From Lachnospira pectinoschiza (GTDB taxonomy: Bacteria; Bacillota; Clostridia; Lachnospirales; Lachnospiraceae), in the NCBI RefSeq assembly GCF_020564355.1, contig NZ_JAJCRR010000002.1:186001-250000 (forward strand): a stretch of 64,000 bases of DNA. Direction: 5' to 3'. Position numbers and translations under genes: made by a program. The notes under the pieces were generated by a model that saw only the letters and a program-made list of their open reading frames with translations, did not search any database and was not told where the DNA came from. Of this stretch, positions 17,249-25,419 are shown piece by piece (position 1 is the first letter of the stretch; each line of letters starts with the position of its first letter).

Positions 17249-19253
17249 TCTGTTTTACGCCAAAATGGCAGTGTCCAACATCAGAAAGAACAAAAAAGAA
17301 TTCTTTCCTTATATAATAATGGGAATTTTCTCAGTGATGATGTATTACATGATGGTTTCGCTGATGAATAACGATGGTATCAGGAAAATGCCGTATTCGG
17401 ACAATATTCTGGCACTGCTTCCAATTGGATTGTGGGTTGCAAGGATATTTATCGTTGTATTTCTGTTTTATATTAACAGCTTTCTGATGAAACAGCGGTT
17501 AAAAGAAATCGGACTTTACAATATTCTCGGCATGGAAAAACGCCATATTGCAGTCATGATGTTTTTTGAAAATGTTTTTGTTTTTATCACGGTCTTTGTA
17601 TCGGGCATGATTCTGGGAATGGTGTTTTCCAAACTGATGTTTCTGATATTGATGAAAATGATTGCGGTAAGCAGTGTGCCGAAATTCCAAATGGAAATGA
17701 CCTCGGTGTTTATGACGGGCGGTTATTTTCTGGCAATCTATTTTGTAACATTTTTATACAACCTGTGTAAAATTCATCTGTCGAATCCGGTTGAGCTGCT
17801 GCACGGCACGGAAGCCGGGGAAAAAGAACCGAAGACAAAAATTCTGATGACATTGATAGGACTTTGCTGTATCGGTTTCGGGTATTACTTTGCATTAACC
17901 ACAAAGTCACCGATGGCGGCGATGAATACATTTTTTATTGCAGTCATACTGGTTGTGATTGGTACGTATGCTCTGTTTACGGCAGGCAGTATTGCACTGT
18001 TAAAGCTTATGCGCAAAAATAAGCATTTTTATTACCGGACGGGACATTTTTTCAGTATATCCGGCATGATTTACAGAATGAAGCAGAATGCGGCAGGGCT
18101 TGCCAACATCTGTATATTGTCAACAATGGTGTTAATCAGCATTTCAACAACCGTATCATTGTATGCGGGAATTCAGACAACAATTGCGGCCAGAAGTCCG
18201 AAAGAAATTGATGTGACCGCAAATCTATCAGACTATGAGGATACAGCGGCGGTTGATGAAGAAATTGCGAAGATCAACGAAGCGCATCAGGTTACGGTGA
18301 AGGATTATACGGCGGTTCATTCAATGGGAATGATAACGGCTTACGGCGGAGATGGAAAATATACGCTTGCAGACGGCAAAGGACTGGTAATTGCAGATGA
18401 AAAACAGGGCGTATATATGGAAGTCATTTCGTTAGATGAATATAACACGGTCTGCCATACAGGAGAAACCTTAAAAGACGGAGAAGTTTTACTGTATACG
18501 CAAAATAAGGAGTTAAAAGGACAGACATCCATACAGATGCAGATAGGTACAGCGGTGAATGACTATCAGATTGCATCTTATCTTCCAGAACCGGAGATGG
18601 ATTTTGGACTCCAGGCTTACAGTGGCGCAGTGAAATGCCTGCTGGTGGTTGTTCCGGGAAAAGAAGACGTGCAAAAGTGGTGGCAGCAGGCACTGGAAGC
18701 AGGAAATATGCAGAACCTGCAGTACTGTGTACAGTATAATACCAATCTTTCAAAGCAGGAAAGTCTGAAACTGACAGAAGATTTATACCGGATCGATATA
18801 GAGAGTGCCTATGTAGAAGCAGAAAACAGCTATGAGATGGCAGAACAGCTGTATCAGATATACGGCGGGCTGCTGTTTGTGGGACTGTTTATCGGAATTT
18901 TGTTCTTAATGGCAACGGCGCTGATTATCTATTATAAGCAGATTTCAGAGGGGTATCAGGATAAAAAACGGTTTGAAATTATGCAGAATGTCGGCATGAG
19001 CCTGACAGAGGTTAAAAAGACTATCCGCAGTCAGGTATTGATGGTATTTTTTCTGCCGCTTGTGGCAGCAGGGATTCATATTGCTGTATCCTTCAGGATT
19101 ATCCAGATGATGGTGCGGATGCTGGCGATGGGTGAAACAAAGCTGTTTGGCATGTGTACTTTGATTACGCTTGGCATATTCTGCGTGATATACGGACTGG
19201 TATATGCATTTACCGCAAAATCGTACTATAATATTGTCAGGGTAAAGGCATAA
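17241..19253 (+). CDS. BceB-type ABC transporter permease (FtsX domain)
   Basis: A 670-residue permease with about ten transmembrane helices: one near the N-terminus, groups at about residues 50-190 and 205-320, a large extracytoplasmic domain (about residues 320-530), then three C-terminal helices. This layout, with a big extracellular domain between helices VII and VIII, is that of BceB, which is thought to recognise peptide antibiotic-lipid complexes and signal to its kinase. The GTG at 17241 follows GGGAGGTGAG and overlaps the ATPase stop; a longer in-frame start at 17175 would fall deep in the ATPase gene and lacks a binding site. The peptide recognised is unknown. Confidence 0.9.
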   Translation: MNSLFYAKMAVSNIRKNKKEFFPYIIMGIFSVMMYYMMVSLMNNDGIRKMPYSDNILALLPIGLWVARIFIVVFLFYINSFLMKQRLKEIGLYNILGMEKRHIAVMMFFENVFVFITVFVSGMILGMVFSKLMFLILMKMIAVSSVPKFQMEMTSVFMTGGYFLAIYFVTFLYNLCKIHLSNPVELLHGTEAGEKEPKTKILMTLIGLCCIGFGYYFALTTKSPMAAMNTFFIAVILVVIGTYALFTAGSIALLKLMRKNKHFYYRTGHFFSISGMIYRMKQNAAGLANICILSTMVLISISTTVSLYAGIQTTIAARSPKEIDVTANLSDYEDTAAVDEEIAKINEAHQVTVKDYTAVHSMGMITAYGGDGKYTLADGKGLVIADEKQGVYMEVISLDEYNTVCHTGETLKDGEVLLYTQNKELKGQTSIQMQIGTAVNDYQIASYLPEPEMDFGLQAYSGAVKCLLVVVPGKEDVQKWWQQALEAGNMQNLQYCVQYNTNLSKQESLKLTEDLYRIDIESAYVEAENSYEMAEQLYQIYGGLLFVGLFIGILFLMATALIIYYKQISEGYQDKKRFEIMQNVGMSLTEVKKTIRSQVLMVFFLPLVAAGIHIAVSFRIIQMMVRMLAMGETKLFGMCTLITLGIFCVIYGLVYAFTAKSYYNIVRVKA

Positions 19254-19287
19254 AATATGCAAAAAAATAAAAAAATGAAAAAAACAG

Positions 19288-19316
19288 TTGACATGAATCA
19301 GTGTCAATGGTATTAT
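19288..19316 (+). promoter_or_regulatory. promoter of tRNA-Leu(AAG) copy 2
   Basis: TTGACA at 19288-19293 and TATTAT at 19311-19316, spacer 17, 35 bases before the tRNA. Confidence 0.7.
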
Positions 19317-19351
19317 GTATAGGCGCTGTTGATTACGGCGCTACATAATAC

Positions 19352-19436
19352 GCAGTCGTGGCGGAATTGGCATACGCGCTAGACTAAGGATCTAGTGAGC
19401 ATTGCGCTCGTGCGGGTTCAAGTCCCGCCGACTGCA
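19352..19436 (+). tRNA. tRNA-Leu (anticodon AAG), copy 2
   Basis: Identical over 85 bases to the minus-strand gene at 14198-14282, including acceptor stem, CTAAGGA anticodon loop, variable arm and discriminator A. It has its own promoter and terminator. The 3' flank also resembles that of copy 1 (TTTGGGTG then a GC-rich hairpin), whereas the 5' flanks differ. Confidence 0.96.
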
Positions 19437-19444
19437 CTTTGGGT

Positions 19445-19478
19445 GGCTTGTATCGGATTGACGGTACAAGCCTTTTTT
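19445..19478 (+). terminator. terminator of tRNA-Leu copy 2
   Basis: GGCTTGTA (19445-19452) pairs with TACAAGCC (19465-19472), then six T residues. Confidence 0.8.
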
Positions 19479-19651
19479 GTGTAATAGGAAATTCTGATAG
19501 AATTCCCTATTGCACAAAAGGCACTACGTGCCGGTGATGCGCACTCGCGCGAAGATGTAGTTTGTCGCAAACGACCGCGCTCGGCGCGAGAATGTGCTTT
19601 GCACATTCATTTCGATTTATACAGCTATTTGTGCCGTAGACGCCGCAAATA
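19478..19651 (+). repeat. intergenic hairpin cluster upstream of thiD
   Basis: No gene fits here. At least four stems follow one another: an 18-bp stem with one mismatch (19478-19495 with 19499-19516), GGCAC-TAC-GTGCC (19520-19532), CTCGCGC with GCGCGAG, AATGTGC-TTT-GCACATT, and a last stem ATTTGTGCCG...CAAAT at 19627-19650. The last stem recurs, on the minus strand, upstream of the CYTH gene near 32.5 kb, and TGATGCGCACTC recurs as TGCTGCGCACTC in the array upstream of rex. It looks like a mosaic palindromic repeat family. Confidence 0.6.
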
Positions 19652-19684
19652 GATTCGGGAGCATTTACGGAAAAGAGGAGAGTT

Positions 19685-20494
19685 ATGAAGACAGTATTGA
19701 CGATAGCAGGGAGCGACTGCAGCGGCGGCGCGGGGATTCAGGCAGATTTAAAGACGATTGCGGCGCATAAGCTTTACGGCATGAGTGCCATTACGTCCCT
19801 GACGGCACAGAATACGACCGGTGTATACGGCATTTACGATGTATCACCGGAATTTTTAAAGAACCAGTTAGACTGCATTTTTACGGATATATTCCCCAAT
19901 GCGGTAAAAATCGGCATGGTATCCAACAGCGGGCTGATTCAGGTAATAGCAGACACCTTAAAGCAATACCGGCCGGGCAGAGTCGTATTAGACCCGGTTA
20001 TGGTGTCTACCAGCGGAAGCCGGCTGATTGCACCGGAAGCACAGGAAACACTTGTGACACAGCTTATGCCGCTTGCGAGCGTAATTACACCGAATATTCC
20101 GGAGGCGGAAGTGCTTTGCGGCAGAAAAATTGAAAATGCACAGGATATGGAAGCGGCGGCAAAGGCGATTTATGATAAAATCGGAACGGATACGGCGGTG
20201 CTTGTAAAAGGCGGACATGAGCGCAATACTGCCAACGACTGCCTTTATACAAAGGAAGGGACGTTCTGGTTTGAAGGAAAGCGTGTGGAAAATGACAATA
20301 CCCATGGCACAGGCTGTACGCTGTCTTCGGCAATCGCATGTAATCTGGCAATGGGACACACCATGCAGGAGAGCGTGGAAAATGCAAAACGTTACATTAC
20401 AGGTGCATTGCAGGCGGGCTTAAACCTCGGAAAGGGCAGTGGACCGCTGGAGCATACATACTGGCTGGAAATTCAGGGCGAAAAGCAGGATTAA
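19685..20494 (+). CDS. thiD: hydroxymethylpyrimidine/phosphomethylpyrimidine kinase
   Basis: A 269-residue ribokinase-fold enzyme that phosphorylates HMP and HMP-phosphate for thiamine synthesis. The N-terminal TIAGSDCSGGAGIQADLK motif, KIGMVSN, the VLDPVMVSTSG segment and the NTHGTGCTLSSA anion hole with its catalytic aspartate-equivalent region match ThiD of normal length. AGAGGAG precedes the ATG. No other thi gene is nearby and no TPP riboswitch is visible upstream, so a salvage role is possible. A pyridoxal kinase is an alternative for this fold but is less likely given the GSDxSGGAG motif. Confidence 0.92.
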   Translation: MKTVLTIAGSDCSGGAGIQADLKTIAAHKLYGMSAITSLTAQNTTGVYGIYDVSPEFLKNQLDCIFTDIFPNAVKIGMVSNSGLIQVIADTLKQYRPGRVVLDPVMVSTSGSRLIAPEAQETLVTQLMPLASVITPNIPEAEVLCGRKIENAQDMEAAAKAIYDKIGTDTAVLVKGGHERNTANDCLYTKEGTFWFEGKRVENDNTHGTGCTLSSAIACNLAMGHTMQESVENAKRYITGALQAGLNLGKGSGPLEHTYWLEIQGEKQD

Positions 20495-20530
20495 CTGGTA
20501 GATAACAGATAATAAAAGAAAATATAAAAG

Positions 20531-20583
20531 ACAAAACCACAGGAACGATGCGTGCTAAACACAGCCGTTTCTGTGGTTTTTTG
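20531..20583 (+). terminator. thiD terminator
   Basis: AAAACCACAG and CTGTGGTTTT form the outer stem, with AACG/CGTT inside, ending in TTTTTTG. The remaining 20584-20750 stretch is A+T-rich, with a TATAAT at 20680-20685 but no good -35 partner. Confidence 0.75.
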
Positions 20584-20770
20584 TTTGTAGACAGAGCGGA
20601 TTGGAAAATGGTGTTTTTGGAAAAATTTGTGGCAGAGGTGCAGATATATAGAAAACTATTATTATAGTTTTTTTTTATATATAATGGGCGTGGGAATTGG
20701 TTGAAATTGCCAATTTCATAATATTACTAAAAGTATAAATATTAAGTTACAGGAGGAAAAGTATTAATGA

Positions 20771-21253
20771 GTGTACAAATACATTTATGGAACAGCAAGG
20801 TGGCTGTGTGACAACAGTGCAACATCAACCACAGAACTGGAACATGGAAGCATGGTGCTTTCAGAACTGGGAGTACCAACATATTATAATGTACCACAGT
20901 GGTCAGTCAATGCAGTATATTGTGACGGGATAGGAAAACATAATGAGTTTAACAGAGAGTATTCCAATATCTGTTTTTCAAATGGAGAAAGAATGGAAGA
21001 TAAAGGTCATTTACATCCTGCATTTGAAGGAGAATTAAATACGACAGAAAAAAGTGACGGAAGAATAACCACATATGGACTGGCATTATATGCCCCAGCC
21101 TGTGAATCAAGTATCTGGCATACGAATAAATATACGACCGGAGAGCCGTCAGGAGTACCGGCAGATGATGTAACGAATTATCCGAATGATAATGGGCATC
21201 CATATGGAAACAATGTAGTAGAGAAGATATATGAAATCAGGGATATTATATAA
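20771..21253 (+). CDS. hypothetical protein of unknown family, possibly frame-disrupted
   Basis: A 160-residue open frame I do not recognise. It has no signal peptide or membrane segment, is rich in Asn, Tyr, Thr and Gly, has four cysteines, and ends NNVVEKIYEIRDII. Its only possible start is the GTG at 20771, directly after a stop in the same frame (the bases read ATGAGTG). A perfect AGGAGG at 20751-20756 is better placed for the ATG at 20767, but that frame (MSVQIHLWNSKVAV) stops after 14 codons. Either the GTG is used with a 14-base spacing, the two overlapping frames are coupled, or a frameshift has separated the real N-terminus. The context (terminator before, Rpn nuclease after) gives no functional hint. 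Confidence 0.4.
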   Translation: MYKYIYGTARWLCDNSATSTTELEHGSMVLSELGVPTYYNVPQWSVNAVYCDGIGKHNEFNREYSNICFSNGERMEDKGHLHPAFEGELNTTEKSDGRITTYGLALYAPACESSIWHTNKYTTGEPSGVPADDVTNYPNDNGHPYGNNVVEKIYEIRDII

Positions 21254-21270
21254 ATAATTTAAAAAATATA

Positions 21271-21299
21271 TTGACAAAGATTATTATATGAAGTATGGT
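21271..21299 (+). promoter_or_regulatory. predicted promoter of the Rpn-type nuclease gene
   Basis: TTGACA at 21271-21276 and TATGGT at 21294-21299 with a 17-base spacer, just after the preceding ORF. Confidence 0.55.
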
Positions 21300-21382
21300 A
21301 AATACATCAATAATATTTATGAGCATTGATGTACATTAATAAATGTTGTTGAACGATGAACAAAATGCGAAAGAGAGGGGCG

Positions 21383-22570
21383 ATGCGATTGCCAAAAAGC
21401 ACAACAAAATTAAAACAATACTTTCCGATGATTCGCGAGCGGGAGGACATCAAGCAGGAAATCTGTGAGAATCCGAAGCTATTAGAAAAATATCGGGAAT
21501 GGGATGAAGAACAGCAGGAAGAATTTTTAGATTACTGCACGGGAGTAAAAGGTGTCAAAATTTTATACGATGCGTTCTTTAAAGAAATCATGAATCCCGA
21601 AAACACACCGGAGCGGCTCAATGAATTACTATCATTATTGTTAGGACAGAGTGTTACGATAAAAAGAGTGCTTCCGGGCGATTCTACGAGGCTTGCCGAT
21701 GAACAGTCGCTGTTGATTATGGACATCTTGGTTGAACTTTCCGATACCAGTCTTGCCAATGTCTCTGTCCAGAAAATCGGGTACAGATTTCCGGGACAGA
21801 GAAGTGCCTGTTATTCCTCGGATTTACTGCTCAGACAGTATAAAAGGGTCAAAGGCGAAAAGAAAAAAGCCTTCAGTTATAAGGATATAAAATCCGTCTA
21901 TACGATCGTATTCTTTGAAACAAGTATCAAAGAATTTCACGAATATCCCCAAAACTATATTCACAAATTTAAACAGCAGTCAGACACGGGATTGGAGCTT
22001 GAATTACTGCAAAAATATGTGTTTATACCGCTTGACATTTTCCGCGGAATCTACCACAATGATGGTAAGAGCAACGGTAAGAACAGTGCAAACAGGTGCT
22101 GGAATAAAACAGAAGCGTGGCTGACATTTTTAAGTACAGATGAACCGGAGATTATCATTGAATTAATCAGTCAATACCCGGAGTTTAAAGAGATGTACGA
22201 AGAAATCTATGTCATGTGTCAGAATGTGGAAAAGGTGATGGAAATGTTTTCAAAGGAATTGATTCAACTGGATAGAAATACGGTGCAGTACATGATAGAT
22301 GAAATGCAGGATACGATTGACGTTCAGAAAGAAGAATTGGAAGCAAAGCAAGAAACCATTGACACACAGAAGGGAGAACTGGAACGGCAGAAAGCAACTA
22401 TCAGTACGCAGAAGAATGAACTTGAAGAACAGAAAACAACCATTAATACTCAAAAGGAAGAACTAGAGGCTAAACAGAATACCATTGACACACAAAAAGA
22501 TGAAATTGAAACAATGAAGCAGCAATTACAGTCAGTCATGGCACAGATTGAACAGTTAAAGAAACAGTAA
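21383..22570 (+). CDS. Rpn-family PD-(D/E)XK nuclease / transposase-like protein with coiled-coil tail
   Basis: A 395-residue protein whose first two thirds fit the Rpn (recombination-promoting nuclease, YhgA-like) group: LIMDILVELSDTSLANVSVQK resembles the family's D...(E)xQ active-site arrangement, followed by PGQRSACYSSDLLLRQY and the YTIVFFE strand. Rpn proteins are DNA endonucleases that raise RecA-independent recombination and often vary between strains. The last part is a coiled coil built from five 14-residue repeats (see 22310-22519). The start at 21383 follows AGAGAGGGG and gives MRLPKSTTKLKQYFPMI; in-frame ATG codons at 21356 and 21365 are possible. It has its own promoter. Its biological role here is unknown. 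Confidence 0.7.
   Translation: MRLPKSTTKLKQYFPMIREREDIKQEICENPKLLEKYREWDEEQQEEFLDYCTGVKGVKILYDAFFKEIMNPENTPERLNELLSLLLGQSVTIKRVLPGDSTRLADEQSLLIMDILVELSDTSLANVSVQKIGYRFPGQRSACYSSDLLLRQYKRVKGEKKKAFSYKDIKSVYTIVFFETSIKEFHEYPQNYIHKFKQQSDTGLELELLQKYVFIPLDIFRGIYHNDGKSNGKNSANRCWNKTEAWLTFLSTDEPEIIIELISQYPEFKEMYEEIYVMCQNVEKVMEMFSKELIQLDRNTVQYMIDEMQDTIDVQKEELEAKQETIDTQKGELERQKATISTQKNELEEQKTTINTQKEELEAKQNTIDTQKDEIETMKQQLQSVMAQIEQLKKQ
22310..22519 (+). repeat. five tandem 42-bp (14-residue) coding repeats
   Basis: Five in-frame copies with consensus xTIDTQKxELExKQ: TIDVQKEELEAKQ, TIDTQKGELERQK, TISTQKNELEEQK, TINTQKEELEAKQ, TIDTQKDEIETMK. The phase is exact over 210 bases. Heptad-like spacing of I/L residues implies a coiled coil. 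The copies differ at many silent and some coding positions, so they are not a fresh expansion. Confidence 0.85.
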
Positions 22571-22724
22571 AGACTCCGCAAAACTTTAACAGAGCAGAAC
22601 AAAGGCACAGTTGTTGTAAAAACAGTATCATTCTTGACAATTCCCTCAAAAAATATCACAATATATGGTAAAATGCGTTAGAAATTAATACAGATTATAA
22701 GGTGAAAAGGGAGAAAAGATAAGA

Positions 22725-23696
22725 ATGGATAGTTTTATTTACAGTATTAATGCAACAGTGCCGATTTTTTTGGTAATGATTGTCGGCTGGGTGATAAAAC
22801 AGCTTGGTGTGATTGATGAACATTTTGTCAGTAAGGCGAATAAATATGTGTTTCATGTAGCGCTGCCAGTGCTGTTATTCCAACAGATTTCAAGTGCAGA
22901 CATGACATCGCAGTTTGATATCCGGTTTGTGCTGTACTGTATGCTTGCAACAACAGCATTTTTCGTAATTATATGGGTGGTGACGGAACTGTTGATGAAG
23001 GACGATACGCAGAAGGGAAGCTTTGTGCAGTGTGCCTGCCGGAGCAGTGCGGCAATTCTTGGCATGGCATTTATTCAGAATATGTACTCATCAACCGGCA
23101 TGGCACCGTTGATGATTGTATCAGCCGTTCCGTTATTTAATATTTATTCGGTCATTATTCTGACATTAAAAGCACACCCGGAGGTAAAAACAGGCAGTGC
23201 GGTCAAGAAAGAGCCACACAGTGCGGTAATTAAGAGAGCCTTTATCAATGTCTTAAAAAATCCGATTATTATAGGAATCGTACTGGGACTGCCGTTTTCA
23301 TTACTACATGTGCAGTTCCCGGTGATTATTAATAAGACGCTGACAAGTATCGCGCAGACGGCGACACCGATAGCGCTGATTGTAATCGGTGCGGGTTTTG
23401 AGGGCAGAAAGGCAATTAAAAAGATTAAGCCGACCGTAATTGCAACCTTTATTAAGCTAATCGGTATTGCGGCAGTCTGCCTGCCGATAGCTGTTGCCAT
23501 GGGATACCGCAATCAGGAGCTGGTGGCAATTCTTATTATGGTGGCATCACCGACAACCGTGAGCTGCTATATTATGTCGGAAAATATGGACAATGACGGT
23601 GTGTTAGCATCCAGTATCATTGTACTTACGACGTTACTATCCTCTATTACGCTGACCGGCTGGATTTACCTGTTACGCAGTATGGGGCTTATCTGA
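22725..23696 (+). CDS. AEC (auxin efflux carrier) family transporter
   Basis: A 323-residue integral membrane protein with about ten helices arranged as two five-helix halves. The opening SINATVPIFLVMIVGWVIKQLG, the central RSSAAILGMAFIQN, and VIGAGFEG plus ASPTTVSCYIMSENM near the C-terminus are typical of bacterial AEC proteins, which move small organic anions such as malate. GGGAGAAAAG precedes the ATG. A separate promoter for SCIFF follows its stop, so it is probably monocistronic. The substrate is not readable. Confidence 0.87.
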   Translation: MDSFIYSINATVPIFLVMIVGWVIKQLGVIDEHFVSKANKYVFHVALPVLLFQQISSADMTSQFDIRFVLYCMLATTAFFVIIWVVTELLMKDDTQKGSFVQCACRSSAAILGMAFIQNMYSSTGMAPLMIVSAVPLFNIYSVIILTLKAHPEVKTGSAVKKEPHSAVIKRAFINVLKNPIIIGIVLGLPFSLLHVQFPVIINKTLTSIAQTATPIALIVIGAGFEGRKAIKKIKPTVIATFIKLIGIAAVCLPIAVAMGYRNQELVAILIMVASPTTVSCYIMSENMDNDGVLASSIIVLTTLLSSITLTGWIYLLRSMGLI

Positions 23697-23706
23697 TATA
23701 AAACAG

Positions 23707-23735
23707 TTGAAATGAAAACAAGGCTATGATATAAT
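23707..23735 (+). promoter_or_regulatory. promoter of the SCIFF peptide gene
   Basis: TTGAAA at 23707-23712 and a consensus TATAAT at 23730-23735, spacer 17, 34 bases before the start codon. This is one of the strongest promoter matches in the window. Confidence 0.75.
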
Positions 23736-23769
23736 AAACGTTAGTTTATAAACAAAAGGAGGTATTGTC

Positions 23770-23916
23770 GTGAAGCATATTAAGACAATCAGCAACCGCG
23801 TATTGAAAGATACAATGAAGCACGGCGGATGCGGCGAATGCCAGACATCATGTCAGTCAGCTTGCAAGACTTCTTGCACAGTAGGTAATCAGAGCTGCGA
23901 GAACAAGAATAACTAA
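23770..23916 (+). CDS. SCIFF ribosomally synthesised peptide precursor
   Basis: A 48-residue peptide starting MKHIKTISNRVLKDTMK, followed by six cysteines (GGCGEC, TSC, SAC, TSC and SC near the end) in the 'six cysteines in forty-five residues' pattern conserved across Clostridia. The GTG start follows AGGAGGT at 23757-23763 with ideal spacing. The radical SAM maturase comes next. In studied homologues the maturase forms thioether crosslinks from Cys to nearby Thr (ranthipeptide type); here each of the TSC units supplies a Thr close to a Cys. The release, export and role of the mature product remain uncertain; a link to SecDF is suggested only by adjacency. Confidence 0.93.
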   Translation: MKHIKTISNRVLKDTMKHGGCGECQTSCQSACKTSCTVGNQSCENKNN

Positions 23917-23926
23917 TGTAATTGAT

Positions 23927-23963
23927 AAGAGAGTGTTAAGGTTTTATCAACACTCTCTTTCTT
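23927..23963 (+). terminator. hairpin between SCIFF and its maturase
   Basis: A perfect 11-bp stem AAGAGAGTGTT/AACACTCTCTT (23927-23937, 23949-23959) followed by TCTTTC. Its position suggests a partial terminator giving more peptide mRNA than maturase mRNA. Confidence 0.65.
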
Positions 23964-24018
23964 TCGCAATAGGATTATTGTGCAGACAGCAATTAAGAAA
24001 AGAAATGGAAAATTAGAA

Positions 24019-25377
24019 ATGGTACATCAGTATAAAAATAATGGTTATAACATCGTGCTGGATGTCAACAGTGGTTCAGTACATGTTGTAGATGATATGG
24101 TTTATGATATCATCGCACTTTATGAGAAGATGCCGCTTGATACAATTGTTGAGGAACTTGAAAACAAGTACCCGGAAAATGATATCAGAGAGGCTTATTC
24201 TGAAATAGAACAGTTAAAAGAAGCAGGACAGTTATTTACAGAAGATATTTATGAAAATTATATCGATGCATTTAAAGACAGACCGACGGTTGTAAAGGCA
24301 CTCTGTCTGCATATTGCGCATGACTGTAATCTTGCCTGTCGCTACTGCTTTGCAGAAGAAGGCGAATATCACGGCCGCAGAGCGTTAATGAGCTTTGAAG
24401 TCGGTAAAAAAGCGCTTGACTTTTTAGTTGCCAATTCCGGTTCCAGAAAGAATCTGGAAGTCGATTTCTTCGGTGGAGAACCGACAATGAACTGGGAAGT
24501 TGTAAAACAGCTTGTTGAATACGGAAGAAGTATTGAAGAAGCGAACAACAAAAAGTTCCGTTTTACGCTTACAACCAATGGAATCCTGTTAAATGACGAG
24601 ATTCTTGAATTTGCAAATAAAGAAATGTCCAACATCGTATTAAGTATCGATGGACGAAAAGAAATCAATGACCTGATGCGTCCGACAAGAAACGGACACG
24701 GAAGTTCTTATGATATTATCATGCCGAAGTTTAAGAAAGTTGCAGAGAGCAGAAACCAGATGAATTATTATGTAAGAGGCACCTTTACGCATAACAATCT
24801 GGATTTCTCAAAAGATGTTCTGCATCTGGCAGATGAAGGATTTGAACAGATTTCCGTAGAACCTGTTGTTGCACAGCCGACAGATTCATATGCAATCAGG
24901 GAGGAAGATATTCCTTATCTTTGTGAGCAGTATGACATGCTTGCAAAAGAACTGGTTAAGAGAAAGAAAGCCGGCAACGGTTTTAATTTCTTCCATTTTA
25001 TGATTGATTTAAACGGCGGTCCATGTGTGGCAAAGAGATTATCCGGCTGTGGTTCGGGCTGTGAGTATCTTGCAGTGACCCCGTGGGGAGATTTTTATCC
25101 ATGTCATCAGTTCGTTGGAAATGAAAAGTTTCTGATGGGAAATGTTGATGAAGGAATCACAAGAACAGATATCCGTGAAGAATTCAAAAACAGCAATGTT
25201 TATTCTAAGGAAAAATGTAAAAAATGCTTTGCAAAGTTTTACTGCAGCGGCGGCTGTGCGGCCAATTCATACAATTTCCACGGCAATATCAACGATGCTT
25301 ATGATATAGGTTGTGAATTGCAGAGAAAAAGAATTGAATGTGCGATTATGATAAAAGCAGCACTGGCAGAGGATTAA
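24019..25377 (+). CDS. SCIFF radical SAM maturase (SPASM domain)
   Basis: A 452-residue radical SAM enzyme. An N-terminal peptide-recognition region (about 1-90) is followed by the CxxxCxxC cluster motif CNLACRYC at about residues 103-110, FFGGEPTMNW, and a SPASM region with cysteines in CGSGCEY, YPCHQF and CKKCFAKFYCSGGC for auxiliary 4Fe-4S clusters. It is expected to install thioether bonds in the peptide encoded just upstream. The start at 24019 gives MVHQYKNNGYNIVLDVNSGSVHVVDD, the standard family N-terminus; an in-frame GTG at 23980 would add 13 residues. The ribosome binding site is weak. SecDF follows after 42 bases with no terminator between. Confidence 0.94.
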   Translation: MVHQYKNNGYNIVLDVNSGSVHVVDDMVYDIIALYEKMPLDTIVEELENKYPENDIREAYSEIEQLKEAGQLFTEDIYENYIDAFKDRPTVVKALCLHIAHDCNLACRYCFAEEGEYHGRRALMSFEVGKKALDFLVANSGSRKNLEVDFFGGEPTMNWEVVKQLVEYGRSIEEANNKKFRFTLTTNGILLNDEILEFANKEMSNIVLSIDGRKEINDLMRPTRNGHGSSYDIIMPKFKKVAESRNQMNYYVRGTFTHNNLDFSKDVLHLADEGFEQISVEPVVAQPTDSYAIREEDIPYLCEQYDMLAKELVKRKKAGNGFNFFHFMIDLNGGPCVAKRLSGCGSGCEYLAVTPWGDFYPCHQFVGNEKFLMGNVDEGITRTDIREEFKNSNVYSKEKCKKCFAKFYCSGGCAANSYNFHGNINDAYDIGCELQRKRIECAIMIKAALAED

Positions 25378-25419
25378 ACGGACCAAAATGAACAATGTGG
25401 AGAAGGAGTAACCGCAAAA

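Noticed and set aside
19478..19684. TPP riboswitch upstream of thiD
   Set aside because: No CUGAGA-type conserved core was found; the hairpins do not fit the THI element.
22310..22519. CRISPR-like array
   Set aside because: The 42-bp units are contiguous, in frame and protein-coding, with no spacers.
21383..22570. Complete insertion sequence around the Rpn-type gene
   Set aside because: No terminal inverted repeats or target duplications were seen at its borders.
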